64,000 bases of DNA from Streptomyces sp. NBC_01306 (GCF_026340465.1 NZ_JAPEPC010000003.1:62001-126000), one strand, 5' to 3'; counted from the stretch's first letter, positions 54,021-63,019 are shown. Notes: generated from the sequence alone by a model not told the origin. Translations and numbers: made by a program.

Positions 54021-54189
54021 AGGCGCCTGACGTGAACGGGGGTGTGTCGCGTTCTCGAAGTGGTGATGACGCCTGGGCGCAGTGGGGTTGAGCAGAGCTC
54101 CCGCTGCCACCCCCGCACCCCGCCCGGATCTGCGGGTACGCAGTCCGGACGGGGTGCGGCGGGATATGGCGGCCCTCCACGGGGCGGTC

Positions 54190-54600
54190 TCAGATGTCGT
54201 GGCGCTTCCCGCCGTCGGCGCCGCTCCTGTTCGCAGCTGCGGCCATCTGCTGCCGGGCCGCTGCCGCATCCTGCCGTGGCAGGCCCACCAGCCAGTCCGG
54301 GCACGGCCTATCGTGCCCGCTAGTGCCCGCGCCAACTCGCGCGCACGATCGGTTCTCTGCTGACGGCTCATCTGGGTGGGCCGGCCGGCCACCGATGTCT
54401 TCGCTGCCAGCAGATCCAGCAGGACGGGCAGCAGCTCCACGTCGCTGCGCGGCTTCAGCCCGGTGCGCGCGGCCTCCCGCGAGACCTGTGTCCACACGAT
54501 CTTCCACTCCGGGCTGCTCCCGACTCGCGGCACGGTCGAAGCACGCGGCCCCCGCCGCACCAGGTCGGCGACATGGTCTGGGACCTGGACGCCGTAGACG
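54190..54600 (-). pseudogene. Second Mu/TnsB-type transposase remnant
   Basis: ARTGLKPRSDVELLPVLLDL and LAAKTSVAGRPTQMSRQQRT match the C-terminal part of the transposase also found broken at 22.5-23.3 kb (RSGLKPHDDGKLPSVWLELM). After a frame change the tail ends as RQDAAAARQQMAAAANRSG. Only the last 130 or so codons remain. Confidence 0.65.
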
Positions 54601-55037
54601 CCGCCCGCCGCGACCACGGGCCTGCAAGCAGCCTTCGACCTCCTCGGCCACACCACCACAGCCACCCAGACCACCACCGGGCCCACCTCACGGGTGCTCA
54701 GCGACGGAACCGCCGGCGCCCAACTCGGCGCCTGGGCGGATCTGCACCCCGCGGGTGGCTGCTCCGCCGACCTGCGCCGCCTCGGACACCGATCACCCGG
54801 AAGCGCCGGCTGATCCCGGAGCGCGGCGGTTGTCCACAGGGGCCGCAATGAGGGAGTGGGGCTCGCAGCGTGCTGCTCTGTCGACGAGGGGGAGCGGGAT
54901 GAGGAATGGTGCGGATCTGGACTGGCTGCCGGTGCAGGTGCTGGACGAGTCGTCAGGGGTGGAAGAGTTCGAGCTGAACAGGCCCCGGCGAAGCCGGATT
55001 GTGCACAAATCAGCTTCAGCAGCGCTTGTTGTCGAGC
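54601..55037. other. Unassigned stretch
   Basis: A plus-strand open stretch at about 54611-54814 (LQAAFDLLGHTTTATQTTTG) ends in a stop and is not recognisable. A second one near 54848-55051 (MRNGADLDWLPVQVLDESSG) has a GGGGAGCGGG before its ATG and might encode a very short protein. Neither is convincing. Confidence 0.3.
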
Positions 55038-55739
55038 TCAGTCGACTCTGACGTTGAGATTGTCGTCGACGAGGAATTCCGGGTACCCGAAACGTTCACC
55101 AAGAGCGAGGAACTTCTCGCAGTGTTCTTCGCTGATCGCCACAAAGTACGCCTTCATAGTCCTCAGGAACAGCCGGTATCCGGGGTCCGCGCAGGCTTCG
55201 CCGACGACCTGTTGCAGCGCAGGCACCCCACCCGGCACAGAGTGCTTCGCGGCCGCCTGCTCCAGCTCATCCGCGACAGGACGGATCTGGTCCAGAACAG
55301 CGCTCCGCAGACCGGCATCAGTCACCGGATGCGGTGGCGGCGGGACGAACGCCGCGTCCAGCCGGCGCGCACTGGTCGTCCACACCAATTCGATCCGGAG
55401 CATCCAGTCCCGCCCGGTCATCCCATGCTTCGCGGGATCGAAGTACGACTTCGTAACGCCGAGCCACACAGTGCGGATCACCTCATCCGGCAATGACGAG
55501 TCCAGCAGCCTCCGTACGTCCTCGCCGATCTGCATGCCAGCAGTGCGTTCGAACTCGGTAATGGATTCGTCCACGATGCTGAGTTGTACGTCCACCGGCC
55601 CACTCTTGGGGGCAAACCGGTTGAATTCCTCCTCGGGAAGCCACACCGGGTACTCGGACTTCGACGCCATCCAGCTCAGCCCGATATCCAGGATGAACTC
55701 CTCGTACTTCCCCGCATCGCTCGCTTCGCCCTGGTTCAT
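55038..55739 (-). CDS. Hypothetical protein, 233 residues
   Basis: A well-formed gene. The ATG at 55739 has GGAGTAGGA just upstream. The product starts MNQGEASDAGKYEEFILDIG and ends FLVDDNLNVRVD. It is acidic and soluble, with predicted mixed alpha/beta structure and no signal peptide. I do not recognise the family. Its neighbours (TerD, DUF6228, Imm35 remnant) and size are compatible with an immunity-type or toxin-neutralising protein, but this is guesswork. Confidence 0.7.
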   Translation of the reverse strand: MNQGEASDAGKYEEFILDIGLSWMASKSEYPVWLPEEEFNRFAPKSGPVDVQLSIVDESITEFERTAGMQIGEDVRRLLDSSLPDEVIRTVWLGVTKSYFDPAKHGMTGRDWMLRIELVWTTSARRLDAAFVPPPPHPVTDAGLRSAVLDQIRPVADELEQAAAKHSVPGGVPALQQVVGEACADPGYRLFLRTMKAYFVAISEEHCEKFLALGERFGYPEFLVDDNLNVRVD

Positions 55740-55999
55740 GTCCTACTCCATGGGTGTGGCGACATATAGCGTTGACGCGGATCAGGAGCACGGCGGCTGC
55801 TGACGCTAGGCGTTCCTCGCCGTTGTGGCCCCTGCTCTGAAACAGATGATGCCGTTTCGTGCCTTCGCCGGGTCGGGGCCGCTTGTTCTGGGCGAACCCA
55901 GGGACTCGGGTGCGTCGGGGGAACTCAGACCCTCAGGCACAGCTTGGCCTTTGTGAGTCAGGGGCGACGCCGCCGTGTTGGCGTCCTTATCCTCAGTGG

Positions 56000-56443
56000 G
56001 TGAGTCTGATCGAGGTGGTTCCTGGGCAGGTCGAGCTCGTCGTTCGGGGAGCGGGGTCACAAGCGCCCTCTATCCGGTTGTCCGACTGGTCGCGGACTGA
56101 TGAGTTCGAGGTGGTATTCGCCGTGGAGGCCGTCGATGACGGCCTGCGCGCACGGGTCGAGTCCGTGACGGTGTCTGCCTGGGACGGTGCGGGATACCTG
56201 ACCGAGTTTCTCGACGGTCTTGCGCGCGACTTCCGCGGTTGGGAGGGCGAGCGGTCTTGGGCCAACAACGAGCTGGTCGTGGCAGCGACGTTCGGTTCAG
56301 GCGGTCACGTGTGTCTGAGCTGGACCCTGCGAGCGGACGTCTTCTCCAACGGCTGGGAGTGCACTGTGACGACCACGATTGAGGCCGGCGAAGAGCTGAC
56401 GACTGTTGCTGCCGACGTGCGGGAATTCTTCTGCCAGGGGTAG
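56000..56443 (+). CDS. DUF6228 family protein
   Basis: A 147-residue protein starting with GTG at 56000. The features LTEFLDGLARDFRGWEGERS and LVVAATFGSGGHVCLSWTLR are typical of DUF6228, a small actinobacterial family with an immunity-like alpha/beta fold. The C-terminus (LTTVAADVREFFCQG) is complete. It has no operon partner and no known biochemical role. Confidence 0.72.
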   Translation: MSLIEVVPGQVELVVRGAGSQAPSIRLSDWSRTDEFEVVFAVEAVDDGLRARVESVTVSAWDGAGYLTEFLDGLARDFRGWEGERSWANNELVVAATFGSGGHVCLSWTLRADVFSNGWECTVTTTIEAGEELTTVAADVREFFCQG

Positions 56444-56559
56444 TCGTCCCAAGGCCCCGAAGTGGGGCACTCACGCGCTCTCAGGCTCTCGGAACTGGAG
56501 GGCTCCCAACTTCGCTGGTTCCCCGTGGAATCCAGCCTGTTGGTGACTTTGCATGATCT

Positions 56560-56810
56560 CCTGGGGTGTATCGGCTCCATGTCCCGCCGATCTCATTGCG
56601 GAGGCGGCTGGTGGTCTTGTCGTGGTAGCCGAGAGCGTCCGCGACGACGGGTGCGGGAAATTCGAGGAGTTGCTGCCGCATGGCGGCGCCGCGGGCGGCC
56701 GCAGTCGGGACCCCGACTTGGTTCAAGAGCGCGGACAGGTGGTCGGGGCGGGCCGGCTGCCCCGACCGGCGACCCGGGAAGAGCCAGCGGGACGCGGAGT
56801 TGGTGGCAGT
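56560..56810 (-). pseudogene. C-terminal fragment of a tyrosine-recombinase-like integrase
   Basis: LFPGRRSGQPARPDHLSALL, then TAAARGAAMRQQLLEFPAPV and VADALGYHDKTTSRL, with GGTWSRYTPGDH at the end. This is the tail of a Streptomyces site-specific recombinase family. The upstream catalytic part is replaced by the aminotransferase remnant on the other strand. Confidence 0.6.
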
Positions 56811-57241
56811 TGGCTGCGCTACCAGCTCTCCGGGATCAACGCAGCCATCGGCCTGGCCCAGCTCGACCACTTCGACACGACCGTGGAGACCCGGCGAGGC
56901 CTGTAATGCACCTACCGGACGCCCTGGGCCCGCTGGAGGGCGTGACGCTCGTGGACGTCGGCCCACAGCCGGCTGTACCGCACCTGTGCCAGGTCCGCGT
57001 CCCTCAACGCGACCAGATGTTTACGGAGATGCGATCCCGGGAGGTCGGCGTCGGGGTCCACTACCCGCCCAACCACCTGCAGCCCGCGTTCGCGCCCTGG
57101 CGGCGGCCACTGCCCGTCACTGAGAAGGCTGGGCAGGAACTCCTGAGCCTGCCCTTCCACCAGCACCTGACCGAAGACGACATCCACCACGTGGTGTCCG
57201 CCCTCGGCCAGGCCGTCGAGACAGCGAGGGCTGAGCGGTGA
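56810..57241 (+). pseudogene. C-terminal remnant of a DegT/DnrJ/EryC1/StrS aminotransferase
   Basis: YQLSGINAAIGLAQLDHFDT appears first, then after a frame change near 56900 LGPLEGVTLVDVGPQPAVPH, LCQVRVPQRDQMFTEMRSRE and VGVHYPPNHLQPAFAPWRRP follow. The end, LPFHQHLTEDDIHHVVSALG, is normal. The PLP-lysine half is missing. Enzymes of this family make amino sugars, so this is a trace of a lost sugar pathway. Confidence 0.7.
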
Positions 57242-57309
57242 ACATCCTGACGGCGTGCGCCGCGCTGATCGAGACAGGCACGGCGCTGCGCATCGGCCGC
57301 CTGGCGTAA
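57238..57309 (+). CDS. Very short open frame coupled to the aminotransferase remnant
   Basis: GTG at 57238 overlaps the aminotransferase stop codon (GTGA) and runs 23 codons (VNILTACAALIETGTALRIG ...) to TAA. It looks like the start of a gene that was once translationally coupled and has since been deleted. Confidence 0.3.
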   Translation: MNILTACAALIETGTALRIGRLA

Positions 57310-57322
57310 CACCCCGCCCCGG

Positions 57323-58498
57323 TCAGCCGGATGCGGCGGACAGGATCACGTCCACGAGCCTGTCCGCCGCATCCGGCCTCCCGTGCGCCCGCGCCCGCTC
57401 CGCCATTGCCTCACGCCGTGCCGGGTCGGTGAGGAGCGGGCCCACCGCGTCCCGCAGGTTCGCACCGGTCGGCTCACCGAGCAGGGCGACGGCCGGCCGC
57501 GCCTCCTCAAGGTGGCGGGCGTTGTGCGCCTGCTCGTTCCCGGCCGAGGACGCCAGCGGGATGAACACGGCCGGCTTTCCCAACGCGGTGAGTTCGGCGA
57601 GTGTGCCCGCCCCGCTCCGTGAGATCACGACGTCGGCCAGAGCCAGGACATCGGGGAGTTCCGGGCCCACGAACCCAGTGAGGTGGTACCGGCCCGCCAG
57701 CTCCGGAGACAGGACAGCCGCGTCCCGCCGCAGCTCCTCCACGTTGGCGGGCCCGCACTGATGGATCACGTTCGCGTGCCCCAGCAGCCACGGCAGCACC
57801 GCTTTCACCAGCTCGTTGATCTGCTGGGAGCCCTGCGCGCCACCGGTGACATACACCGTCGGCAGCCGCCGGTCGAACTCCTGCAACTCCAGCGCCTGGA
57901 GGGCCTTGTCCGCGTGCCCCGCCAGCACCTCGGGCCGGATCGGGTTACCCGTCACCACCGCGGCGCCGCGCACCGAGTCCGGCAGCAGCGGCAGCGACGA
58001 CTCCGAGGAGACCGCGATTCGCGTCGCGGAACTCGCGAGCTTCCGGTTGGCCAGGCCGAGCCGGACCGTCTGCTCGTGCAGGACCAGCGGGCGCCGGCAC
58101 AGCCGTGCGGCCAGCCCAGCCGGGACTGCGACGTATCCGCCCGTCGCCAGGACCACGTCCGGATGGAAGGCTGACACGATCGACCGGGCCTGAGCCACGC
58201 CGAGCGGCACCCGCGCCATGTCCCGCACGTTCGCGGCGGACAGCATCTTGAGCGGATTCGAAGAGCGGCGGATCTTCCCCGTGGACACCGTCTTGAACTC
58301 GATGCCCTCTGCCGGGGCGACACGCGCTTCGAGACCGTCCGCCGTGCCGATCCACAGGACATCCAGCGTGCTGCCCGCGTCTGCGAGGCGGCCTTGCAGC
58401 GTACGGATCGCTGTCAGGGCCGGGTAGGTGTGTCCGCCAGTGCCTCCGCCCGTCACGAGCAGCCGGAACGAACGCGGTAGCACGGAGGAAGTGTTCAC
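57323..58498 (-). CDS. MurG-like glycosyltransferase
   Basis: A 391-residue GT28-family enzyme. The N-terminal motif LLVTGGGTGGHTYPAL (residues 13-28) and the C-terminal donor-site segments VVISRSGAGTLAELTALGKP and PLASSAGNEQAHNARHLEEA are intact. The housekeeping MurG joins GlcNAc to lipid I on the inner membrane face. This copy lies away from the division gene cluster, next to a sugar aminotransferase remnant, so it is probably a paralogue for a special metabolite or for altered cell wall. The GTG at 58498 directly follows an IS remnant, leaving no normal promoter region. Confidence 0.9.
   Translation of the reverse strand: MNTSSVLPRSFRLLVTGGGTGGHTYPALTAIRTLQGRLADAGSTLDVLWIGTADGLEARVAPAEGIEFKTVSTGKIRRSSNPLKMLSAANVRDMARVPLGVAQARSIVSAFHPDVVLATGGYVAVPAGLAARLCRRPLVLHEQTVRLGLANRKLASSATRIAVSSESSLPLLPDSVRGAAVVTGNPIRPEVLAGHADKALQALELQEFDRRLPTVYVTGGAQGSQQINELVKAVLPWLLGHANVIHQCGPANVEELRRDAAVLSPELAGRYHLTGFVGPELPDVLALADVVISRSGAGTLAELTALGKPAVFIPLASSAGNEQAHNARHLEEARPAVALLGEPTGANLRDAVGPLLTDPARREAMAERARAHGRPDAADRLVDVILSAASG
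57327..57376. terminator. Long hairpin inside the 3' end of the MurG-like gene
   Basis: Perfect 17-base arms CCGGATGCGGCGGACAG and CTGTCCGCCGCATCCGG with a 16-base loop. The whole structure lies in the last 18 codons and near the stop, so the terminator is part of the coding sequence. Confidence 0.6.
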
Positions 58499-59289
58499 CC
58501 CACGCACCCTACTGGTTTCCACTTCGCGGCCAGGGGCACCAGAGCGCGGCCGGTTCGGGAGAACAGGGCCGTCTCGTAGTGGCGGGGGCCCTCGCTCAAG
58601 GGAAACCGGAGCGGCCGAACACTTGACGCTTGGTGTGTCCGGAACGTGGAGGGAGGCTCCAAGCGGCGGGCGCAACTGGTCGGCGGCGGTGTTCGAGCCC
58701 GCGTTCCCGGGGGCAGGAGTGCGGCGACGGGTTTGCCGCTTCCGCCCGGTCCGTGGTCGACGAACCCCATGAGCGGGTGGTGGCCGTAGGTCTTCTTCCA
58801 GGTTGGGGCGGCGTCCTGCTTGTCCGAGTGAGAGACCACCAGGACTCCGTCCAGGTCCACGGTCACCTCCCCACCGCTGTCCGGTGCCCGATCGCCGGCC
58901 AATGTCCAGGAGCGTTGGCGCACTTTTGATCGCGCGTTGCGGAGCGCGGTCAGTGCCCTTTCGCCCGCGTCGGCGAGGGTGCCGACCAGGCGGGAGACCG
59001 CCGGCTCGGAGGCGACCGGTCCGAACACGACCGGCTCGGCCCGCAGCATCGCGATGTCGGCGAGGCAGTCCCTGCCGAGCGCGACCGTCAACGCAAGATC
59101 CACGAGTATCTTGCCTGGATCATGGACGGCCCGCGGTTTCCGCCAGGGGGCAAGTGCTGCGGATACGGCCTGGTCAAGGCCGGTCTTGCGGACCGTTTCG
59201 ATCAGCAGGACCGAACCGGCCCGCGAGACCACGACCCGGCCGTTATCCCGGACCCGGACATGGGGATAGGACCCAATAGGCTGCTTCAC
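58495..59289 (-). pseudogene. IS1380-type transposase, truncated
   Basis: The N-terminal part is well kept: VVVSRAGSVLLIETVRKTGL, KILVDLALTVALGRDCLADI and EVTVDLDGVLVVSHSDKQDA, with YGHHPLMGFVDHGPGGSGKP. Near 58725 the frame slips (PGNAGSNTAADQL lies in the next frame), and the remaining catalytic and C-terminal parts are not recognisable. The region from 59290 to 59436 shows nothing. Confidence 0.8.
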
Positions 59290-59436
59290 CTGGAAGTGCC
59301 TCCGACAGGGGCGGGAACAAGGACTTCAGCAATCCTCATTCTCGCTGGGCAGAGGCAATTTCTGCTTGCCGATCACCTACCGGACAGCTGCTTCACGAAA
59401 GCGCGAGGCTAAGGGTCTGCATCTGGGGTGCTGGGC

Positions 59437-61500
59437 TCACAGGCTCGTTGGCCTCGCGACGGCTTGCAGTGACCCTGCGGGTAGCCGGTCGGTGCCCCAA
59501 CTGCGCTCGATGTAGTTGATGATCCGCGCGACGTCCACCGCGGGCACCCGCTCTGGTTCGCCGTGTTCGAGCGGGTCGGCGTGGAAGATATAGAGCCGCG
59601 AGGCGAACTGGTCGAACGGTAGTGAGGCCTCGCCGAACCGCTCGCCGTTGCCCGCGGTGGAGACGATGACGCCGTCGCCCCAGTCCTGGCCGCTGTCGTT
59701 GTTCGGGTTGAAGAAATACACCCGCATGATGGCCTGTGGGTCCGGCGCGGCCCGCAGGATCGTGATCGCGTGCCAGCCGACGTAGCGGCCCGCGCTGTCG
59801 GTGACGGCGATGCCAGCCGGCTGTGGATGGATCAGCGGCTGCTCGCCGTTGTAGGAGGGGTGGTAGCTGGCGTGGAACTGCCGCAGGAACTCGTCCAGGT
59901 CGATCAGGTTTCCGGTCGCGACGTCGACGTTGATGTGGAACCCACGGGCCGTCCACCAGCCGTGAAACTCTGGGTTGACCCAGCGGTGCGGGTCTCCTGG
60001 CCGTGCGGCGCAGCGCCGCCCCATCTCGGCGTAGATCCGGTCCAAGTGGGGCACCACGAGCAGTGACACGGGGTCTAGGTCCATCGGCAGCGTGGTCGCG
60101 ACTCCGGTCGCGCTGTCCTTCGATGAGATTGGCTGGCCCTCGAAGTGCATGAGGATCTCGTCGTCGCGGGCCGCCCAGGCCACTACTTGCAGCAGGTAGT
60201 CCGGGTCGTTGTAGGCCCACATCGACAGCGCGCGGGCTGACTGGCAGGTGGGGTTGTCGCCCTGGCCGACGCCGAGCGGCTGGCCCAGCATCGAGAGCAC
60301 TCCCGCGACCAGCCGCGCCTGCGGCCCCGGCGCCTCGCCGAAAACGGTCGTCAACCGCTCCTGCGCGACCGGGGCGAGATCGAGCGCCAACTGGCGCCAC
60401 AGCGCGGGCACCACCGGCGGCTCGTAGAGGATGCCGCGGTCGAGCAGCAGTGCCAGCCCGTAGAGGCTTTGCGCGGTTTGTGGGTGTATGGCCATTTCGA
60501 TCAGCCGGTGCACGAGTTGGCTGTAGCGCAGCAGGCAGTTCCGGCCGGTGTCGGACAGGCCGAGCGCCTCCCCGAGGAGGTAGTCGCCCTCGCGCAGGAG
60601 GAACCGGAGCAGTTCCGCGTGGTAGGGCGACACCAGGCCCGTGTCGTGCATCGCCCGCGCGAACCCTGTCGCCTCGTACTGCAGGCCGCCGGCGTCCATC
60701 GCCTCGAGCCGGGACCGGAATACGGCGATGCCCGGGTCCTCCCGGCACGCTTCGGTGGTCCCGAAAAGGCTCGTGATGAGCCGGTCGATGCCCTGCCCCG
60801 AGGACACGCCAAGTGCGATGTCCGGGTCGTTGCGGTAGATCGCGATCCGGGTGATCAGGGACTGTACTGCCTCGACCTGGATCGGACGCTGGCGCAGGAT
60901 CCGCCAGATCTCGTCGACCAGGTTGTCCAGGACGCTGTCGTAACCGATCTCGTCGGCGAGGTGGCGGAACAGGTCCCGGATGAGCTGTGCGGTCCGGCCC
61001 TGCTGGGTTCGCTCCGCCTCGGTGGGCGGAGTGAACAGCAGCTCCAGGTTGGTTGCCAGTACCTGGGACAGGAACTGGCGGGCGTCTTCGGCAGGCAACG
61101 TCGGGTGCGCGAAGTCGCCGCGGGCGACGGCGAGCATCCGCAGCTCGCTGGTCGCCTCTATGACGACGGTGTCCGCGTCTGCGCTGTGCAGGCCCGGGCC
61201 GGCCAGCGACGGGATAAGGATCTCCGGTGACGCCCAGTCGGTCTCCTGGAAAAGCCCGGCTTCCTCAAGGGCCTGCGCTCTGGCTTGGACCGCCGCGATG
61301 CCGTCCGGCTGCATGAGCACCCGCCGCAGTGCTTCCAGGACTCGCCGCAGCTTCGTGTGTTTGCCGAAGTCGCGGGTTTCGGCCATGGCCTGGATGGCGT
61401 CGTCGAGTGAGGACACGCGCTTGTCCAGTGTCGTGGCCTCACAGCTGACATCGTCGGTCGGTTTCAAAGGGTTTCCCTTGGGTTGGTCTCCTGCGTCCAC
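59437..61500 (-). CDS. Unrecognised 687-residue protein with possible Cys-His-Asn triad
   Basis: I do not recognise the family. The first 400 residues are helical. The C-terminal 270 residues contain NPTCQSARALSMWA (Cys419), YVGWHAITIL (His577) and VYFFNPNND (Asn598). That order and local pattern resemble papain-like cysteine peptidases or related acyl-transfer enzymes. It has no signal peptide. The GTG start at 61500 is 7 bases after the ATP-grasp stop codon; a TTG at about 61461 after AAGGGAAACCC is an alternative. The tight spacing means the two proteins almost certainly work together. Confidence 0.75.
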   Translation of the reverse strand: MDAGDQPKGNPLKPTDDVSCEATTLDKRVSSLDDAIQAMAETRDFGKHTKLRRVLEALRRVLMQPDGIAAVQARAQALEEAGLFQETDWASPEILIPSLAGPGLHSADADTVVIEATSELRMLAVARGDFAHPTLPAEDARQFLSQVLATNLELLFTPPTEAERTQQGRTAQLIRDLFRHLADEIGYDSVLDNLVDEIWRILRQRPIQVEAVQSLITRIAIYRNDPDIALGVSSGQGIDRLITSLFGTTEACREDPGIAVFRSRLEAMDAGGLQYEATGFARAMHDTGLVSPYHAELLRFLLREGDYLLGEALGLSDTGRNCLLRYSQLVHRLIEMAIHPQTAQSLYGLALLLDRGILYEPPVVPALWRQLALDLAPVAQERLTTVFGEAPGPQARLVAGVLSMLGQPLGVGQGDNPTCQSARALSMWAYNDPDYLLQVVAWAARDDEILMHFEGQPISSKDSATGVATTLPMDLDPVSLLVVPHLDRIYAEMGRRCAARPGDPHRWVNPEFHGWWTARGFHINVDVATGNLIDLDEFLRQFHASYHPSYNGEQPLIHPQPAGIAVTDSAGRYVGWHAITILRAAPDPQAIMRVYFFNPNNDSGQDWGDGVIVSTAGNGERFGEASLPFDQFASRLYIFHADPLEHGEPERVPAVDVARIINYIERSWGTDRLPAGSLQAVARPTSL

Positions 61501-61507
61501 GGGGTCG

Positions 61508-62749
61508 TCAGACGTAGAAGTCGAGCTCTTCCTGCTTCTTCAACAGGTCGCGCATCCGGTAGGGGTCATCACCGAAGAAGTACAGCAGGCCCCAGTGGGT
61601 GCCGAACGCGGTCCTCTTGGTGACAGTCTCCTCGAGCGGCGTCGAGAGGTCGTGCGACTCGTAGTAGTCGTCGTCCTCGGTCTCTTCCGGGATCACCAGG
61701 TCGCTGACGACGCGGCGGCGCGGATAGACACCGAAGCAGCCGGCGACCCCCGACGCGTCGACGACCTCGCGTGGGAAGAAAGCGTCGACCTCCTCCTCGG
61801 TCGTCTTCGGGTCGAAGGCCAGCACCAGCCCGTGGTATGCGTTGAACCCGTATGCCCGCTCCAGCAGCTCGAACACCTTGAAGCCCGGCGGCCGGTAGGC
61901 GACCTCGCCGAAGTACATCTCGCCGTCACTGGTGACAAAATACTCTGGGTGCACGAATCCGAACTCGATGTCAAACGTCTTGATGAGCTTCTCGATCTGC
62001 GCCGTGATCTGTGGTCGGTACTGTTCCAGTTGTGGAGTTGCGGGCACGAATACCGAATACCCCAGCGTGACGTATTCGGAGATATTCAGGAACTTGATCT
62101 TCCCGTTGTGTATCCAGGCTTCGACCGCGAACTCCCAGCCGTCGAGGTGGGATTCCATGAGAACCGGGAATTCCTCTTCCGGAATCGTGTCGACCTCGTC
62201 AGGGGTGCGGATGACACGGTGCCCCAGGCATCCTGCCTTGTCGAATGCCTTGAGATGGATCGGGTCGTTCGGGTCACCGTCCAGCTTGAGTAGGGTCTGA
62301 TTGACGCGCTTGAGGAAGCGGGTCACGTCGTCCCGGTCGTGGGCTTCCTCGAATATGCCGACCCGGATGCCGCCGAGTTGCGCGCGGCGTTTCATCAGCG
62401 CCTTGTCCCGCAGCAGCATGGCCTGACCGTACAAACGCGGGTTGCCCAGCAGAACGGAGTTGATTGCCCCTGCCCATTCAACTGTTTCCTCGTACAGCGG
62501 GATCGCGACGTCGACACCTTCGTTCTGAAGAGTCTCGGCAATCTTCATGGAGCGGTCGTTGAGCCGTTCGAAATTCCACTGCAAATAGGGGATGTCGTGT
62601 TCGGCGCAGTACTCTTCGGCCCATTCGGGAGCCACGACGACGTATCGCCGGTCGAACCGATCGAGGGCTTCCACCGCATTGAGGCTCCAGCCAAGAAGCG
62701 CTACATAGCCTTTGTCTGGATTCTTGGTGGTCGGTTCGCCCTGTGTCAT
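61508..62749 (-). CDS. ATP-grasp domain enzyme (carboxylate-amine/thiol ligase type)
   Basis: A 413-residue ATP-grasp protein. It has an N-terminal pre-grasp Rossmann-like domain (YVALLGWSLNAVEALDRFDR), a nucleotide-binding middle part (HLKAFDKAGCLGHRVI, FPVLMESHLDGWEFAVEAWI) and the metal-binding end MYFGEVAYRPPGFKVFELLE. Such enzymes activate a carboxylate as acyl phosphate and join it to an amine or thiol; the substrates are unknown here. The ribosome site AAGGAGGA is excellent. An acidic insertion (PEETEDDDYYESHD) near the C-terminus is unusual. It forms a two-gene unit with the 687-residue protein. Confidence 0.88.
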   Translation of the reverse strand: MTQGEPTTKNPDKGYVALLGWSLNAVEALDRFDRRYVVVAPEWAEEYCAEHDIPYLQWNFERLNDRSMKIAETLQNEGVDVAIPLYEETVEWAGAINSVLLGNPRLYGQAMLLRDKALMKRRAQLGGIRVGIFEEAHDRDDVTRFLKRVNQTLLKLDGDPNDPIHLKAFDKAGCLGHRVIRTPDEVDTIPEEEFPVLMESHLDGWEFAVEAWIHNGKIKFLNISEYVTLGYSVFVPATPQLEQYRPQITAQIEKLIKTFDIEFGFVHPEYFVTSDGEMYFGEVAYRPPGFKVFELLERAYGFNAYHGLVLAFDPKTTEEEVDAFFPREVVDASGVAGCFGVYPRRRVVSDLVIPEETEDDDYYESHDLSTPLEETVTKRTAFGTHWGLLYFFGDDPYRMRDLLKKQEELDFYV

Positions 62750-62827
62750 AGACAGTTCCTCCTTCGACGCATGCGCTCATCGTCGTTGTGACTGGCACGA
62801 CCGTGCCCGGCAATCTGACTCGCAAGC

Positions 62828-62868
62828 ACCTCATGCCCGCGTGCAAGAACCTCATTCCTGCGTGCAGG
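62828..62868 (+). repeat. Two imperfect 20-base direct repeats upstream of the ATP-grasp gene
   Basis: ACCTCATGCCCGCGTGCAAG (62828-62847) and ACCTCATTCCTGCGTGCAGG (62849-62868) match at 17 of 20 positions with a period of 21. They lie 80-120 bases before the ATP-grasp start and could be paired regulator sites. Confidence 0.55.
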
Positions 62869-63019
62869 TACGAAGACGGCATTTTCTCGCGGGTACGCCA
62901 CCCGTTCGGGGTGGCGGGGGTGACGGGGGACGGGGCAGGCGGGAGCCGATGCGGCCCGCTAACGAGTTCGTGCATGGTTTGGCGGTGGCGCGTCGAGTGC
63001 CGAGGTTTGGCCCTCGTGT

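Noticed and set aside
62478..62882. Possible repeat-containing peptide (HAGMRFLHAGMR) as precursor for the ATP-grasp enzyme
   Set aside because: The repeat is attractive for a graspetide-like substrate, but the frame runs far into the ATP-grasp gene, has no ribosome site and lacks Asp/Glu/Ser/Thr-rich core features. A DNA-level regulatory repeat is more likely.
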